Source: Acidimicrobiia bacterium
Lineage (GTDB): Bacteria > Actinomycetota > Acidimicrobiia > Acidimicrobiales > SZUA-35
Assembly (NCBI GenBank): GCA_003231975.1
Contig: QIKW01000170.1
Span: 1 to 36,688, forward strand
Direction: 5' to 3'
DNA length: 36,688 nucleotides
Below the pieces are notes generated by a model that made no database searches, had not been told where the DNA came from, and worked only from the letters and a program-made list of their open reading frames with translations. Position numbers and translations under genes: made by a program. Shown in pieces: positions 9,504 through 18,058 of the stretch (position 1 is its first letter; every line of letters begins with the position of its first letter).

Positions 9504-10810
9504 AGCTTGCGGTTTATGGCCTTGGGTATGTGGGGTCCGTCACTGCCGCCTGCCTCGCGTCTGGTGGTCACAACGTCTACGGGATCGACCTGGATCCCAC
9601 AAAGGTTGCCGGGATCCTGGCAGGCAAGAGCCCTGTCCTAGAACCGGGGCTTGACCAAATAATTGCCGCTTGCGTCGCTGATGGTTCGCTGAGCGCGTCC
9701 GACTCGGCGACAGACGTTCCCGTCGATACCGACCTGCACATGGTGTGCGTTGGCACTCCCAGCAATCCAAACGGGTCTCTCAACATCGACCAGGTGATGG
9801 CAGTAGCAGCCGAGATTGGCTCTCGGTTGGGAGACCACCCCTTCCCGGTGGTGGTGCTGAGGTCAACCATGCTGCCTGGTTCTGCCGAGGCCGAGATCGG
9901 CCCAATTGTGGAAGCCGCTTCCGGCCGGGTCATCGGTAAGAACCTCGGCTTGGCGTCCTGCCCCGAGTTTCTTCGGGAAACCTCCGCCATTGACGACTTC
10001 TTCACCCCGCCGTTCACCGTCGCCGGGGTAACCGATGACCAAACCCTCGGTCGGCTGAAAGAGTTGTTCTCCTTCACCGACGCTCCTTTTCACGCAACGG
10101 ATCTGCGCACGGCTGAGCTGATCAAGTACGCCTGCAACGCATTCCACGCCGTCAAGGTCGGCTTTGCCAACGAGATTGGCCGTTTCGCCAGGGCGGCTGG
10201 AGCCGACGGTCGCCAGGTCATGGAGATCTTCTGCGAAGACACCCAACTGAACATTTCACCTGCCTATCTCACCCCCGGGTTCGCCTTTGGCGGCTCTTGC
10301 CTTCCAAAGGACGTTCGCGCCCTCGTCCATCGCAGCCGAAGTCTTGACCTCGATCTTCCTCTGCTTGGCAGCGTGCTCGCCAGCAACGAACAGCATCTTT
10401 CCGGCGCGGTAGATCAGGTGCTTAGCACCGGCGCAGGCACGGTTGCCCTCCTCGGGCTGGCTTTCAAAACCGGCACGGATGACCTAAGAGAGAGCCCGTA
10501 CGTACGCCTCGCCGAGCAGCTGATTGGCAAGGGAATCGACCTCCGGGTGTGGGATCCTGATCTCAGGCGCGAGAGGCTGATTGGGCAGAACCTCAGCTTC
10601 GTCGATGAGACGCTGCCTCACTTGGCTCGGCTGTTGAAACCAGCTCCGGCCGATGCCATCGCCGGCGCCGAACTGGTTGTGGTAGGCACGAAACATCCAG
10701 ACGCCAGAGCGGCTGTGATTGAGGCCGACGTTCCGGTAATCGATCTGCGAGGAGATCTGGGGCTCTCTGATGATTGTGTTGACGGCGGATACGAAGGGGT
10801 GGCCTGGTGA
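9500..10810 (+). CDS. UDP-glucose/GDP-mannose 6-dehydrogenase family (AlgD-like)
   Basis: This 436-aa NAD-dependent enzyme oxidises the C6 hydroxyl of a nucleotide hexose to a carboxylate, giving a uronic acid. The N-terminal Rossmann motif is VYGLGYVG (residues 4-11), with VCVGTPS and CPEFLRE further in. The catalytic Cys is C267 in FAFGGSCLPKDVRAL, and TDDLRESP lies in the C-terminal domain. These features and the length agree better with GDP-mannose dehydrogenase AlgD than with UDP-N-acetylhexosamine dehydrogenases, which have GGHCIP. I cannot exclude UDP-glucose as substrate. ATG at 9500 is chosen because it overlaps the previous stop (ATGA) and starts directly at the Rossmann fold; an upstream in-frame start would add 16 unrelated residues. 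Confidence 0.92.
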   Translation: MKLAVYGLGYVGSVTAACLASGGHNVYGIDLDPTKVAGILAGKSPVLEPGLDQIIAACVADGSLSASDSATDVPVDTDLHMVCVGTPSNPNGSLNIDQVMAVAAEIGSRLGDHPFPVVVLRSTMLPGSAEAEIGPIVEAASGRVIGKNLGLASCPEFLRETSAIDDFFTPPFTVAGVTDDQTLGRLKELFSFTDAPFHATDLRTAELIKYACNAFHAVKVGFANEIGRFARAAGADGRQVMEIFCEDTQLNISPAYLTPGFAFGGSCLPKDVRALVHRSRSLDLDLPLLGSVLASNEQHLSGAVDQVLSTGAGTVALLGLAFKTGTDDLRESPYVRLAEQLIGKGIDLRVWDPDLRRERLIGQNLSFVDETLPHLARLLKPAPADAIAGAELVVVGTKHPDARAAVIEADVPVIDLRGDLGLSDDCVDGGYEGVAW

Positions 10811-12084
10811 CCAGGTCAAACAGTCAACCGCACGTTGTGATCCTGTTGGAGAACCTCCCGGTTTCTCGAGACCGCCGAGTATGGCGCGAGGCCGAGGCCT
10901 TGAGAGACGCAGGCTTCTTGGTCACAACCATCTGCCCTGCTGACGGCAACCGCCGGTCGGTAGAAGTTGTTGACGGCATCGAAGTGCGGTCTTTCAAACC
11001 GGCTCCAGAACCATCCACTGCTGCTGGGTTTGTTCGAGAGTACGGCACTGCTTTTGTTCGGATGAGCGCCGAGCTTCTGCAAGTGATGAGGGCGGGCCCA
11101 ATCCATGCCGTCCAGGCGTGCAATCCGCCCGACATCTTCTTTCCGCTTGCGGCCCTTCTGAAGCTCCGCGGGATTCCCTTCGTATTCGATCAGCACGATC
11201 TGACCCCAGAGCTATACGAAACCAGGTTTGGGCGCAAAGGCCTCACCTACTGGGTGCTTCAGAAGTGCGAACGATTGACCTATCTATTCTCGGCCAGGGT
11301 TGTATCAACCAACGCCTCGTATCGGTCGGTTGCCATCTCTCGGGGTTCCTTGAAACCCGAAAATGTTGTAGTTGTTCGAAACGGCCCAGAGCCTGTTTCG
11401 ATGCAGGCGGGCCCCGCCAATGCTGCCCTGAAAGGCAAGTTCGCACATCTGGTGGTGTGGATGGGAAACATGGGCCCTCAGGACGGTGTCGATCAGGCAC
11501 TCGAGGCTGTGCGCTATCTGGTGCACGACCTGGGTCGAACCGATTGTCGTTTTGTGTTTATTGGCAAGGGCGACGTGCTTGATGACCTGCGGTCAATGAG
11601 CTTCGGGCTCGGGATTGACGAATGGGTGCACTTCACAGGTTGGATCCCCGATGCCGAGGCGTTCTTGTACTTGTCAACAGCAACGCTTGGGCTAAGTGCT
11701 GACCCCCCTGGGCCCCTTAACGACAAGTCCACGATGAACAAGACTCTCGAATACATGTCTTTCGGGCTGGCAGTGGTTGCCCACGACCTAACCGAAACCA
11801 GGGCTTCGGCCGGCGATAGCGCCCTCTATGCCGACACAGGCGATCCGGCCGGCTTGGCCCGAGCAGTTTACCAACTGCTTGACGAGCCAGAGCGGCGGGA
11901 AGCGATGGGTCGCATCGGAAGGCAGCGAATTGTTGAAAGGCTCAGCTGGCCCCATCAACGGCAGGGGTATGTGGCCATGTATAAACGTCTGCTGGCCTTC
12001 AAGGGATCGGATCGGATACAGGCGGGTGCCGAAACAGAATCGACCAATCGGCCTAGCCAGGAAAGGCAGCCGGAGTTGACATGA
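10807..12084 (+). CDS. Glycosyltransferase family 4
   Basis: This 425-aa GT-B enzyme transfers a sugar from a nucleotide donor onto the growing lipid-linked repeat unit at the inner face of the membrane. The N-terminal half has the acceptor-side motif ENLPVSRDRRVWREAEALRDAG. The C-terminal half has the GT4 donor-site pattern: VWMGNMGPQDGVDQALEA, FIGKGD, VHFTGWIPDAEAFLYLSTA and the EX7E-like KTLEYMSFGLAVVAHDLTETR. The last 25 residues are variable and polar. The start is GTG at 10807, overlapping the upstream stop as GTGA, and its stop overlaps the next ATG. It is the only recognisable non-initiating glycosyltransferase in the locus, so either the repeat unit is very short or other transferases are encoded elsewhere. 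Confidence 0.92.
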   Translation: MTRSNSQPHVVILLENLPVSRDRRVWREAEALRDAGFLVTTICPADGNRRSVEVVDGIEVRSFKPAPEPSTAAGFVREYGTAFVRMSAELLQVMRAGPIHAVQACNPPDIFFPLAALLKLRGIPFVFDQHDLTPELYETRFGRKGLTYWVLQKCERLTYLFSARVVSTNASYRSVAISRGSLKPENVVVVRNGPEPVSMQAGPANAALKGKFAHLVVWMGNMGPQDGVDQALEAVRYLVHDLGRTDCRFVFIGKGDVLDDLRSMSFGLGIDEWVHFTGWIPDAEAFLYLSTATLGLSADPPGPLNDKSTMNKTLEYMSFGLAVVAHDLTETRASAGDSALYADTGDPAGLARAVYQLLDEPERREAMGRIGRQRIVERLSWPHQRQGYVAMYKRLLAFKGSDRIQAGAETESTNRPSQERQPELT

Positions 12085-13829
12085 GTAAACGCGGAAGACC
12101 GAGTGAGCGATCCAAGAAAAAGTCCGGAACTGCACTGAGAGAGGCGACCTTGACCGAGAATGTGGTAAGCGAGCGTAGGGCCAAACGAGCAAATGTTTCA
12201 GCGGCTGACGACAACGACGATGTTGTGGATTTGACCGATTCAAACGGGTCAGCCGCCGCAAAGTCCCAGAACGTCGACCGTAAGCAGCCAGCAGCGGACG
12301 GTACTCAAAATCCGGGAACCGCCAAGAAGACGACCACCCCAAAGGGGCCAGCCCCGAAGCTGGCCAACAGTAAGGCTCCCGCCAAGAAGGGGCCAGCGGA
12401 GAAGTCGCCGCCTAGAACCAAGGCCGATAGCCGCTCAGCTTCGAAACCACCTGTCACTAACCCGGAACGGCCAGCTTCGGCAAAGCGCTCGCCGTCCACC
12501 CAGGAATCGTCTACCGATAGGCGGCCGTCGGCCAACTCCTTGAACGGCTCAGCCGAACCAGTCAAAACCAAGGCTGGGTCACCCAAGGCAGACACATCTG
12601 GGTCGAGCAGTGAGAAATCATCCGGGGCCGCCCCCAAGGCCCTCCCCGCGGTCAGACGACAGCGAACCGATCCCTCCCCAACGATGTCTCCCCAGGCCCG
12701 GCGGGCCCGGCTCAAGCGGGATTCTCAAACCGCGTCGTGGGCCGATGCCGATTCGGTTGTCGAAGAGGCTCTTGTCTCGACCAAACCAACAAAGCGGCGT
12801 CCCATTCCTGCTCGGCTGGAGTCTGCCGTTGGCCGAACCGAGGTCGACACTCGAACTGATCTTGAGGCCGAGGAGACGACCGACACAGATGATCTGGCTT
12901 TGAAAGCTCGGTCGAGGGAAGACCTCGAGACCCTCCCAGACGACGACACTCAAGCGGTCGAGGCTGTTCAGCCAACTACGCCCGCGCTGCTCGACCAGAA
13001 GGCGCTCGATTCGTGGCCTTACCGCGGTGTTTCCCAGACCCCCAAGCCCAGGTCGATGAAACAGGTGATCGCTGCCATGGCCTTCGCTGGATTGCTAGGC
13101 ATCATCGGCGGGCTTGCTGGCTACTTCTACGCAGAGTCACAGCCCGACATGTACGGAGCCGAAGCTGAGGTAGTGCTCGAAACAGCGCGATCCCAGATCG
13201 ACAGGTTCCTGCAAACCCAGATTGCTGTGGCAGAAAGCCGGGCCGTTGCGGAAGAAACCTCGGCCGCAACGGGTATCCCAATTGAAGACCTCATCGAGGA
13301 GATGTCTGTCGACACAATCGCGGGAAGCCAGGTGATGTTGTTCAGGATTTCTGACGTTGATCGCACCGTCGCGATCGACGCTGTCAACGCGTGGGTCGAC
13401 GCCTACTTGTCTCGACTCACAATTGACAACTCGCCTGTGATTCGCCGAGTCTACGACAATAGGATTTCCCAGCTTCGTGAGGCCAGGGCTCTGATAGAGG
13501 ATGATCTCACCGTCTATGAACTGGCGAACGCCAGGGCAGACGTTCTCAGCCAAGTTCCTCCCTTTCCCAGCGAAGAGCGGCGCCTAAGCCTTGAATCTGC
13601 CGACCTTCAGAATCAGATTTCTGGGCTGGAGGCCCAAATCATCAATCTCGACGTCGCAACTCTGAACGAAGCTGAAGCGAAGATCCTGTCTCCCGGCTAC
13701 AGCCTGCCAGACCGGGTGGCTCCTGCGCCTATGCCAATGACCGCCCTCGGCATCCTGGCCGGGCTGGCAATCGCGGCGCTCGCCATATTTGGCCTTGGGC
13801 TTGTTCGCTCCAGCAGGGAGGCCGGATAA
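12081..13829 (+). CDS. Wzz-like polysaccharide co-polymerase with long disordered N-terminus
   Basis: This 582-aa protein has two membrane helices, about residues 329-349 and 553-575, enclosing a roughly 200-residue extracytoplasmic domain with a coiled-coil-like helix around 455-530. That is the topology of Wzz/PCP chain-length regulators. The extracytoplasmic start (GYFYAESQPDMYGAEAEVVL) is typical. Unusually, about 325 residues precede the first helix: residues 1-250 are rich in Lys, Arg, Pro, Ser and Ala with no recognisable fold, then about 255-305 is strongly acidic. There is no Walker-type kinase domain after the second helix. It overlaps the GT4 gene by ATGA; the polymerase starts four bases after its stop codon. 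Its role is to set chain length in a Wzx/Wzy pathway (inference from topology and context). Confidence 0.82.
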   Translation: MSKRGRPSERSKKKSGTALREATLTENVVSERRAKRANVSAADDNDDVVDLTDSNGSAAAKSQNVDRKQPAADGTQNPGTAKKTTTPKGPAPKLANSKAPAKKGPAEKSPPRTKADSRSASKPPVTNPERPASAKRSPSTQESSTDRRPSANSLNGSAEPVKTKAGSPKADTSGSSSEKSSGAAPKALPAVRRQRTDPSPTMSPQARRARLKRDSQTASWADADSVVEEALVSTKPTKRRPIPARLESAVGRTEVDTRTDLEAEETTDTDDLALKARSREDLETLPDDDTQAVEAVQPTTPALLDQKALDSWPYRGVSQTPKPRSMKQVIAAMAFAGLLGIIGGLAGYFYAESQPDMYGAEAEVVLETARSQIDRFLQTQIAVAESRAVAEETSAATGIPIEDLIEEMSVDTIAGSQVMLFRISDVDRTVAIDAVNAWVDAYLSRLTIDNSPVIRRVYDNRISQLREARALIEDDLTVYELANARADVLSQVPPFPSEERRLSLESADLQNQISGLEAQIINLDVATLNEAEAKILSPGYSLPDRVAPAPMPMTALGILAGLAIAALAIFGLGLVRSSREAG

Positions 13830-13833
13830 ACCG

Positions 13834-15264
13834 ATGGCGGCCACTGTTGGGGTTGGCCAATCTGAAGTAGTTGTCCCTTCGGCTGATCGCGCCCGAAGGG
13901 CTCTTGAGATTCTCATCGTCCTTGGGGCCGTAGTTGGTGCGGTTGGGGCTGGGTTTGCCGTGGTTCTGGTGCCGTTGGTAGCCCCCCTGCTTGTGGCGCT
14001 GGTTATCTTTGCCGCCGTTGTTGCCGAACCGGTTCGGGCCGCCTACCTGTTTGTTGCTCTCACTCCTGTGGTCGTCGGCTTTGACCGCGGCTCGTTAGTG
14101 CCGATTGTGCGCCCAAGCGAAGGTCTTTTGGCGCTTCTTTTGTTGGCCGTGTTCACCAGGATGCTGATTGAGGGTTTGGCTGGTAACGCCCCGTCGTATC
14201 GCTTGACCCGCCTTGACATCTCAATCCTGATCATGGCAGTTTTCGGTTCCATTGTGCCGCTGCTGTGGCGGATGGCCCGAGGTTTCACGCTCGAACTTGA
14301 CGACATCCTCTACGCCACGATTCTGTGGAAGTACTTCCTGGTCTTTGCCCTCTTCCGCCTAGTGGTTCACAAAGAGCGAGACGTAAATCGGTGCCTGTGG
14401 ATGATGTTGAGCGTTGGCGTCATTGTGGCTGTTGTTGCCATTCTCCAGTCGATGCGGATTGCGGGTGTGCCAGAACTGCTCGGCGCGGTCTACAACCAGG
14501 AACTACGAGTGGTTACCGCCAACCGCGGCACATCCACAATCGGGAACTCTCATGCCGTCGCCGACGTGATGGCAATGAACCTGGCAATAAGCGTTGGCTT
14601 TCTATACAAGGGTCACCCCAAACGACGCACCCTCATTGCCCTTTCCTGGCTCTTCGCGCTTGGCTGCCTGGCCTCGGGGCAGTTCTCGGCGTTCTTCGCC
14701 ATTATCACAGTTGTGATTCTTCTTGGTTGGCTGACAGGGCGCACGAAGTCCACCCTTGCCACCGCCATTCCCGGTTTCGCCGTTTCCCTCGTGCTTCTTC
14801 GGCCCGTTCTCGATGCCAGGTTTGCATCAACTGCTGCCAGCGGTGTTCCATCCAGCTGGGAAGCCCGGCTGATGAATCTGCAAAACTACTTTTGGCCAGA
14901 GTTGCGCCGCAGCCAGAACTGGATCCTCGGGGTTCGCCCGGCAGCTCGGCTGCCGTCGTTCGAACCGTGGCGGGAATGGGTTGTTATCGAAAGCGGCCAG
15001 ACCTGGTTGTTGTGGACCGGTGGCATCCCATTCCTCTTGGCATACCTATGGTTCTCGTGGATGGCATGGACAACCACCCGGCCGCTGGCCAACAGCGACG
15101 GGGTAATGGGGGTTCTTGGGATAGGCGCCGCATCGGCCTTCGCTGTGATCTTTGTGCTTATGAGCTTCGATGTGCACCTCACACTGCGCGGCGCAGCTGA
15201 CGCGCTCTTTCCGCTATTGGCCATGGCTACGATTCCGGTAGTTACCGGAAGGCTCTCTAGATGA
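13834..15264 (+). CDS. O-antigen polymerase/ligase-like membrane protein (Wzy type)
   Basis: This 476-aa protein has about eleven to twelve hydrophobic helices and a longer extracytoplasmic loop near residues 330-395 (from SGVPSSWEARLMNLQNYFW to EPWREWVVIESGQTW). This resembles the O-antigen ligase/Wzy_C family, whose large periplasmic loop joins lipid-linked repeat units. In the locus it is the natural polymerase partner of the Wzz-like protein upstream and of the flippase at 20058. I chose ATG at 13834, four bases after the preceding stop, because the open frame before it lies inside the Wzz-like gene; GGGAGG at 13815-13820 may help initiation. The stop overlaps the next ATG. A ligase rather than a polymerase remains possible. 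Confidence 0.82.
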   Translation: MAATVGVGQSEVVVPSADRARRALEILIVLGAVVGAVGAGFAVVLVPLVAPLLVALVIFAAVVAEPVRAAYLFVALTPVVVGFDRGSLVPIVRPSEGLLALLLLAVFTRMLIEGLAGNAPSYRLTRLDISILIMAVFGSIVPLLWRMARGFTLELDDILYATILWKYFLVFALFRLVVHKERDVNRCLWMMLSVGVIVAVVAILQSMRIAGVPELLGAVYNQELRVVTANRGTSTIGNSHAVADVMAMNLAISVGFLYKGHPKRRTLIALSWLFALGCLASGQFSAFFAIITVVILLGWLTGRTKSTLATAIPGFAVSLVLLRPVLDARFASTAASGVPSSWEARLMNLQNYFWPELRRSQNWILGVRPAARLPSFEPWREWVVIESGQTWLLWTGGIPFLLAYLWFSWMAWTTTRPLANSDGVMGVLGIGAASAFAVIFVLMSFDVHLTLRGAADALFPLLAMATIPVVTGRLSR

Positions 15265-17351
15265 CTTTTTCACGTCGAGTTGCAGCAGGAACGGTTCTCG
15301 CGGGGGTGATCGGGCTGTTCGCAGCCTTTTGGTGGTATCCCTCGGATGCTCCCGACTCCGCATCAGCTACGCCGGCTTCCCGGGGCGAGCGCACCTCCAC
15401 CAGCTCAACGACTCCACTGCCAACAACCGAACGCCCGTCACCACCGGTCACCGTTGGCCAGGCAGACGGGCAAGACCCGTTGGCCGCCCCGGTTCATCCA
15501 ATTGCCGCGCAAGGGCCATTCGCGGAAGCTGAAAGGTACGTGCTGGTTACGTGGGACTATTCTGCCCTCGACGCCACTGCCTATGAGATCGAGCGAGACG
15601 GCGAAATCGTCGGAACAGTGGAGATAGATGACCAGCCGTGGGACGACATGGCGTGGCGAGATGACTCGGCAGCTCCGGGGAGTCGCGAGTATCGCGTTAG
15701 AGCCGTTTCTGGTTCTGACAGCGGGCCCTGGTCAGCAACGGCCTCGCTGATTGTTCGATCTGAAAGCGACGTCGGCCAGACCTACCTGGTCGACAGCTAC
15801 ACCGGCACCGACCTGCAACGGGCGGAGGCTGCGGTTGAGGCGGCGTCGACCGCGGGCGGAGGCATTGTGGCCTTCGGTGCCCGTACCTATGTGTTCAACA
15901 ACCCGCTTCAGGTTTGGGGCAGCAACGTGGTGCTCCAGGGCGCCGGAAGAGACCAAACCATTCTGGCCATAGGTTTCGAAAACGGCACAGAGTCTTGTGG
16001 CGCCGTGGCACCCTTGATTCAGTTTAGAGGAGAGCTGGAGCCTGTGGCCGGGGCCCTTCTGATGGCTCCTGTACTTGCGGGCCAGCGAACCGCGCTGATC
16101 TCGAATGCGAGCCTGCTGGCCGTCGGCGACGTAATTGCGCTTGACGCCGTTATCGGTCAGAGGCCAACGGGCTTCTTTGAACAAGAAGGGATCGTGCAGG
16201 ACCCCGGGGCGGGGATTGACCAGCGAAACCCCTGGGACGCCAACGAGGTTGTGTCAATCTCAGGAGACGAGGTCACCTTCGCATCAATGTTTGTCCGGGA
16301 GATCCCCCAAGAAGCAGAGATCTGGCGTTACCAAAACGGTCGAGGCAACGGGATAGAGCTTCTGACTGTCCAAGGAATCGGACCAGATGACCTCAGCTAC
16401 CACCGGCTGGTCGACGTGATCGACCAGGTCGAGTGGCGCCTGGCTGACGTCACCGCTCGGTGGGCCAACCGAACCTTCATCGATGCCAGCGGTTACGACA
16501 TCCGGTTGGTTGGGTTCACCGGAATTGAGGGAGGGGCCAACGGCTATCAACTTGAGGCCTGCAAGTACAAGTTGGGTTTCGCCACCGCCGCTGACGTTTA
16601 TGTGCTCGATGCCCAGTTGGGCTCGATGGAAAACGATCTGATCATGAGCTTGCTCACCGTTCAGTTGACGAATCGGATGGTCGTGCGGAATTCAACCTTC
16701 GGCGGCAGCCGTACTTACGGTTTCAACGAGCACGGTGGGGGCAGCATTGGCTTGGTCGTTGAGAACAATTTCTTCTCCACCGGGCCGAATGGTTGGGCCG
16801 GAATCCTTCTCGGCAACGACACTTGGGGATTCGGTGGCGACACCGCCATTCGCAACAATAGGTTCGATGGCAATGTGAACGATGTCCTAATGCTTGAGAA
16901 TCCGTTCAACGTCTCAATCGTCAACAATCAAAGCAATGGCTGCCTTGAGGCCTGCATAGTTTGGTCCGGCTGGGGAGGATTTTGGAGCGGTTACACGCCG
17001 ATTGAAGACCCAACTTTGTGGGGGTCGGCTCGCCTGCTTCTCCAGGGCAACGTGTTCACCCAGGCGGCACGGGGCCTGGATCTGGGGAACGAAGAGAGCT
17101 CTGGCTACCCCTACACCGGCATCCGCGATGTTGTGATTCTTGACAACATCGTTCAGAGCGGGGGCGACGCCTTGAAGATTTATGGCGACGAGGCAACCAC
17201 CAGCCGGGTAGTTGTAAACGGAAACGAATTCGGCGGCGCCGTCGACTGGCCATCTGACGCCCCCGAGTTTGTGTGGGCGCAGAATCCCTCAGATCCGAGA
17301 CCGGAAATCCCAGGCTGGGCGTCGCCGTATCAGGACTGGGAACGCCCGTGA
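15261..17351 (+). CDS. Exported FN3 plus right-handed beta-helix protein
   Basis: This 696-aa protein starts with a basic stretch and a hydrophobic segment (about residues 6-25), which is a signal peptide or membrane anchor. A Ser/Thr/Pro linker (about 28-66) follows. A fibronectin-III-like domain covers about 80-170 (VLVTWDYSALDATAYEIERDG, YRVRAVSGSDSGPWS). The rest is a pectate-lyase-like beta-helix, with Asn-rich turns such as VVENNFFSTG, IRNNRFDGN and VVNGNEFGG. Such folds cut, epimerise or bind polysaccharides. Next to an AlgD-like dehydrogenase it recalls the periplasmic mannuronan epimerase AlgG, but I cannot identify catalytic residues. It sits between polymerase and initiating transferase and overlaps both (ATGA 15261, GTGA 17348), so it is an integral part of the pathway: a lyase, epimerase or binding protein acting outside the membrane. 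Confidence 0.85.
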   Translation: MTFSRRVAAGTVLAGVIGLFAAFWWYPSDAPDSASATPASRGERTSTSSTTPLPTTERPSPPVTVGQADGQDPLAAPVHPIAAQGPFAEAERYVLVTWDYSALDATAYEIERDGEIVGTVEIDDQPWDDMAWRDDSAAPGSREYRVRAVSGSDSGPWSATASLIVRSESDVGQTYLVDSYTGTDLQRAEAAVEAASTAGGGIVAFGARTYVFNNPLQVWGSNVVLQGAGRDQTILAIGFENGTESCGAVAPLIQFRGELEPVAGALLMAPVLAGQRTALISNASLLAVGDVIALDAVIGQRPTGFFEQEGIVQDPGAGIDQRNPWDANEVVSISGDEVTFASMFVREIPQEAEIWRYQNGRGNGIELLTVQGIGPDDLSYHRLVDVIDQVEWRLADVTARWANRTFIDASGYDIRLVGFTGIEGGANGYQLEACKYKLGFATAADVYVLDAQLGSMENDLIMSLLTVQLTNRMVVRNSTFGGSRTYGFNEHGGGSIGLVVENNFFSTGPNGWAGILLGNDTWGFGGDTAIRNNRFDGNVNDVLMLENPFNVSIVNNQSNGCLEACIVWSGWGGFWSGYTPIEDPTLWGSARLLLQGNVFTQAARGLDLGNEESSGYPYTGIRDVVILDNIVQSGGDALKIYGDEATTSRVVVNGNEFGGAVDWPSDAPEFVWAQNPSDPRPEIPGWASPYQDWERP

Positions 17352-18019
17352 CAGAAGCGTTCTCTTCCTCGGTGGGTCCAGCATCAATAGCCTCTGTCAC
17401 CCGGCAGAAGGGCATCGCCTTGCTGGTTAAGCGGGTCTTCGACGTTGTCGGGGCCAGCATTGCTTTGGTTGTTCTGTTCCCGTTGCTAGTCCTAGCAGCA
17501 ATTGCGGTCAAGGTTGACAGCCCCGGTCCCGTGCTCTTTCATCAGCGCCGGGTTGGGCGAAACGGGCGCCATTTTACGATTCACAAGTTTCGGTCCATGG
17601 TGGCCGACGCCGATCCGGCCGTTCACCAGGAATACCTCAAAGCTCAAGCCGCCGGGTCTCAAGAGCACTACAAGGTTGAAGACGACGATCGCATCACTCG
17701 GATCGGAGATCTCTTCCGGCGGCTCAGCATCGATGAGCTGCCCCAGCTGTGGAACGTGATCGTTGGCCAGATGAGCTTGGTCGGGCCCCGCCCCGACGTG
17801 CCCTACTCGCTTGAGCAGTACGAGGCGCACCATCATCGTCGCTTCGACGTTTTGCCCGGGCTCACCGGGCTGTGGCAGGTAAGTGGACGAAGCGAGCTTT
17901 CGCTTCAGGAAATGCTCGAGCTTGACATCAGGTATGTGGATGAATGGTCCTTTGCCATGGATCTTCGACTTCTGATGCGCACGATTCCGGAACTGTTGCG
18001 GCCGGAGCGTGCCGGTTAG
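17348..18019 (+). CDS. Initiating sugar transferase (monotopic phosphoglycosyl transferase)
   Basis: This 223-aa protein is of the bacterial sugar transferase family (WcaJ/PglC-like catalytic core without the large N-terminal membrane domain). It moves a sugar phosphate from a nucleotide onto undecaprenyl phosphate and so starts the repeat unit. A hydrophobic re-entrant helix lies near residues 28-52 and is followed by SPGPVLFHQRRVGRNG, KFRSM, the catalytic-region DELPQLWNVI, SLVGPRP and LPGLTGLWQVSGRS. The GTG at 17348 overlaps the previous stop (GTGA); an open frame reaches further upstream but lies inside the beta-helix gene. The next gene follows after 39 bp, the widest gap so far in the locus. 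Confidence 0.93.
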   Translation: MTEAFSSSVGPASIASVTRQKGIALLVKRVFDVVGASIALVVLFPLLVLAAIAVKVDSPGPVLFHQRRVGRNGRHFTIHKFRSMVADADPAVHQEYLKAQAAGSQEHYKVEDDDRITRIGDLFRRLSIDELPQLWNVIVGQMSLVGPRPDVPYSLEQYEAHHHRRFDVLPGLTGLWQVSGRSELSLQEMLELDIRYVDEWSFAMDLRLLMRTIPELLRPERAG

Positions 18020-18058
18020 AGCAGATCTTGGAAGGCCGTTTATTGACTGGAGGGGTTC

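Noticed and set aside
14325-15200. A 291-aa plus-strand frame inside the polymerase gene
   Set aside because: Out-of-frame reading of a membrane protein gene, rich in Arg, Cys and His without any domain.
17990-18058. Internal promoter between the initiating transferase and the first SDR
   Set aside because: The 39-bp gap has a strong Shine-Dalgarno but no -35/-10 pair with acceptable spacing.
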